From G020348385 sp964580235 (GTDB taxonomy: Bacteria; Acidobacteriota; Aminicenantia; Aminicenantales; Aminicenantaceae), in NCBI GenBank assembly GCA_964580235.1, contig CAZOJY010000146.1:1-7231 (forward strand): a stretch of 7,231 nucleotides of DNA. Reading direction: 5' to 3'. The notes beneath the pieces are model-generated. The model was given only the letters and a program-made list of their open reading frames with translations, had not been told where the DNA came from and ran no database searches. Positions 5,615 to 7,231 of the stretch are shown here, piece after piece (position 1 is the stretch's first letter; each line of letters begins with the position of its first letter). The position numbers and the translations under genes are program-made.

Positions 5615-6979
5615 TTATTTTTTGATTTTTATCGGACTTAGAGCTTTCTCCAGGTTGATACGGCCATAGCCGATATATCTATCCCATCCAGGGTGTTGGC
5701 CTTGATTCACATCATCTGCCGAGAACCGGATGATGTCCTTGATTTCCTCTGCATGCAACCAAGGCTTGATACTCTTGATGAGAGCGGCAAGACCGGATAC
5801 ATAAGCACAAGAGAGAGAACTCCCAGAAATAAAACCGTAGGGTGGAGCGCCCGCATCCACCTTCCAGGTTGGAAAACAGACTAAGATCCTGCTACCCGGA
5901 GCCGCCACATCGATTCCAGTACCATGATTTGAATAATGAGCCCTGTGGTCAAAGTAATCCGTTGCCGCCACGGCCATAACCGTAGGATAGGCGGCGGGAA
6001 AAGCCACTTCGGAATTGTGGTTTCCCGCCGAAGACACAATGACGATGTCTTTGGCGCTGGCGTAGCGGAGGGCCTCCTCCAGAAAAAGGGAGGGACCGGA
6101 TGCTCCCACGCTGAGATTGATGACATCCACTCCTTGATCGGCAGCCCACACAATCGCCTCTATAGCCCAGCTGGTATAACCCTCTCCAACGGCGTTCAGT
6201 CCCTTTAGGGGAAGGACGCTGCAATTCCATGTCGTTCCCGAAATTCCCTGATGGTTGTTCGAGTCGGCGGCGATGATGCCGCAGATATAGGTTCCATGTC
6301 CATTATCGTCGGAGGGATCGGGATCATCGTTCACAAAATCCCAGCCATAGGGCAAGACATTTTTCTGTAAATCGGGATGGGTAAGATCAACACCGGTATC
6401 GATGACGGCGACAACGATGTCCGGACTTTCTTTCGTCTCCTCCCATCCCTGCAAGGCTTTTATATCCGCCCCCGAATATCCTTGAGGGCTTCCCGGCTCC
6501 CCGACTTCCTGGCCGAAGTTGAATAGGGCATATTGATATTCAAAATAGGGATCATCCGGAAAAGAATGTATATATATCTTTTGGTCCGGTTCCACATATT
6601 CCACATCAGGATTCCGGCTGAGTAAAAAGACCACTTCATCCAGAGTTTTTCCTTCGGGAACTTTCCAGCGGTAAACATTCAAACCAGGAATCCTCCTGGT
6701 CTCTTTGATCTGGTAAGCGGCCGAGGCCAACCGGATGATCTGGGGCGAAACATTTGGCTTGAACCTGACAAGAATCTGGTCCGTATCGATTCCCCAGTGG
6801 GACAAGGAAATGTGTGGGTGCCGGAAAAAATGATCCACTCTAAAAGGATACGTAAAATCGAATCTGGAATCTTTCTTCCCCCTAGGAAAAGAGATCAAAG
6901 GAATAATCACGATCATCAGCAGGAGGAAGAGAGGGGAAAAAAGGGTTTTCCGCATATCTAACCAGTCATAAGGACTCAT
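5615..6979 (-). CDS. Secreted subtilisin-like serine peptidase (S8 family) with N-terminal prodomain
   Basis: 454 residues. After a short polar start, residues 12-31 (KTLFSPLFLLLMIVIIPLIS region) form a signal peptide or membrane anchor. Residues 67-137 (ILVRFKPNVSP ... NPDVEYVEPDQKIY) are a fervidolysin/I9-like propeptide that normally chaperones and inhibits the protease until cleaved. The catalytic domain spans about 170-447: D194 in VAVIDTGVD, H228 in DNGHGT, oxyanion N320 in SSAGN and S388 in SGSSLSCAYVSG, so the triad is complete. The usual GTSMA around the Ser is GSSLS, a tolerated variant. It has no C-terminal extension or sorting signal. A second Met at residue 9 (position 6955) gives a more classical MRKTLF signal start, but neither ATG has a strong ribosome binding site; AGG lies 3 nt before the first. 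It probably degrades extracellular or envelope protein for nutrition or processing. It has its own likely promoter at 7001-7029. Confidence 0.93.
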   Translation of the reverse strand: MSPYDWLDMRKTLFSPLFLLLMIVIIPLISFPRGKKDSRFDFTYPFRVDHFFRHPHISLSHWGIDTDQILVRFKPNVSPQIIRLASAAYQIKETRRIPGLNVYRWKVPEGKTLDEVVFLLSRNPDVEYVEPDQKIYIHSFPDDPYFEYQYALFNFGQEVGEPGSPQGYSGADIKALQGWEETKESPDIVVAVIDTGVDLTHPDLQKNVLPYGWDFVNDDPDPSDDNGHGTYICGIIAADSNNHQGISGTTWNCSVLPLKGLNAVGEGYTSWAIEAIVWAADQGVDVINLSVGASGPSLFLEEALRYASAKDIVIVSSAGNHNSEVAFPAAYPTVMAVAATDYFDHRAHYSNHGTGIDVAAPGSRILVCFPTWKVDAGAPPYGFISGSSLSCAYVSGLAALIKSIKPWLHAEEIKDIIRFSADDVNQGQHPGWDRYIGYGRINLEKALSPIKIKK

Positions 6980-7000
6980 GACCTAGTTCAAGAAAAATCA

Positions 7001-7029
7001 TATATAGCAGAGATCATGTTCCGTGTCAA
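7001..7029 (-). promoter_or_regulatory. Sigma-70-type promoter for the S8 peptidase
   Basis: On the - strand a perfect TTGACA (7024-7029) is followed 17 nt later by TATATA (7001-7006, four of six matches). The ATG is 21 nt downstream of the -10. It lies in the 83-nt gap after the stop codon of the upstream partial gene, so the peptidase can be transcribed independently. Confidence 0.5.
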
Positions 7030-7062
7030 TTCGGTTTATCAGCTGAAGTTCCCCCAAAAATT

Positions 7063-7231
7063 TTAAGGATCGAACAGACTCATCTGCTGATTCTCTATTT
7101 TTAGCATCTGAGTGAAGCCTTCTAGGCCCTTCTGACGGCCAAAAAGGAGTTCCCGAATGCCATCGGCTAAGGCATAAAAGCGAAAATCAGGTATCCCAAA
7201 CAGTCGTCTGGCTGCCTTGAGCACATGACGG
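7063..7231 (-). CDS. C-terminal fragment of an unidentified protein with a clamp-binding-like tail
   Basis: Only the last 55 codons are in the window; the frame runs off the right edge. The visible peptide begins RHVLKAARRLFGIPDFRFYA and continues through a helical basic segment (LADGIRELLFGRQKG) to a TAA at 7063-7065. It ends IENQQMSLFDP; QMSLF matches the bacterial beta sliding-clamp binding consensus (Q-[LM]-[SD]-L-F), which is often found at the extreme C-terminus of DNA polymerases, MutS-like repair proteins and some transposases. This suggests a DNA replication, repair or transposition protein, and the neighbouring transposase fossil makes a transposase reasonable, but I do not recognise the family. 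The frame has coding character (amphipathic helices, no internal stops). Confidence 0.6.
   Translation of the reverse strand, partial: RHVLKAARRLFGIPDFRFYALADGIRELLFGRQKGLEGFTQMLKIENQQMSLFDP

Noticed and set aside
5325..5669. 114-codon + strand frame crossing the transposase remnant and peptidase end
   Set aside because: The frame mixes downstream flank, out-of-frame transposase and antisense peptidase sequence; no ribosome binding site or domain is visible.
1..7231. CRISPR array, tRNA, rRNA or riboswitch
   Set aside because: I saw no regularly spaced repeats, no cloverleaf with a TTCGA-type arm, and no long conserved leader upstream of any gene; the intergenic regions are too short or too featureless.

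Overview
The window looks like chromosomal sequence from an uncultured bacterium of the Acidobacteriota/Aminicenantes type. This is inferred from gene style only: an exported six-bladed beta-propeller with an FG-x-x-G-x-GPG-x-F blade motif, a secreted 'VWFA-related' protein of the kind abundant in Acidobacteriota, and a small exported protein with a GIPxYP motif. No rRNA, tRNA or marker gene is present to confirm it.

Layout from left to right. A 5'-truncated beta-propeller gene on the + strand (3-1142) converges, across a 30-nt gap with a small hairpin, on a large secreted VWFA-related protein on the - strand (1173-3224). A 276-nt non-coding gap (3225-3500) follows, then a CPA2-type cation:proton antiporter on the - strand (3501-4682). 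A 195-nt divergent regulatory region (4683-4877) separates it from a small exported protein on the + strand (4878-5285), which has the clearest promoter and ribosome binding site in the window. Next is a degraded IS630-type transposase remnant on the + strand (5392-5613), whose stop codon ends one base short of the stop codon of a secreted subtilisin-like (S8) peptidase on the - strand (5615-6979). At the right edge is the 3' end of an unidentified - strand gene (7063-7230), whose product ends in a motif resembling the beta sliding-clamp binding signature.

Four of the six intact or edge-truncated genes encode exported proteins (propeller, VWFA-related, small GIPxYP protein, S8 peptidase) and one encodes an inner-membrane transporter, so the region is oriented towards the cell envelope. 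The gaps and opposing orientations argue against a shared operon, and I see no evidence that these genes form one dedicated system. The less ordinary signals are: the transposase fossil with an apparent in-frame deletion between RPG codons; long G and A homopolymer tracts inside the VWFA gene, where a slip at the G tract would cut the protein short; a TATAAT box so close to that gene's ATG that a leaderless transcript is likely; a 28-bp-spaced direct repeat in the divergent promoter region; and the clamp-motif C-terminus at the right edge.
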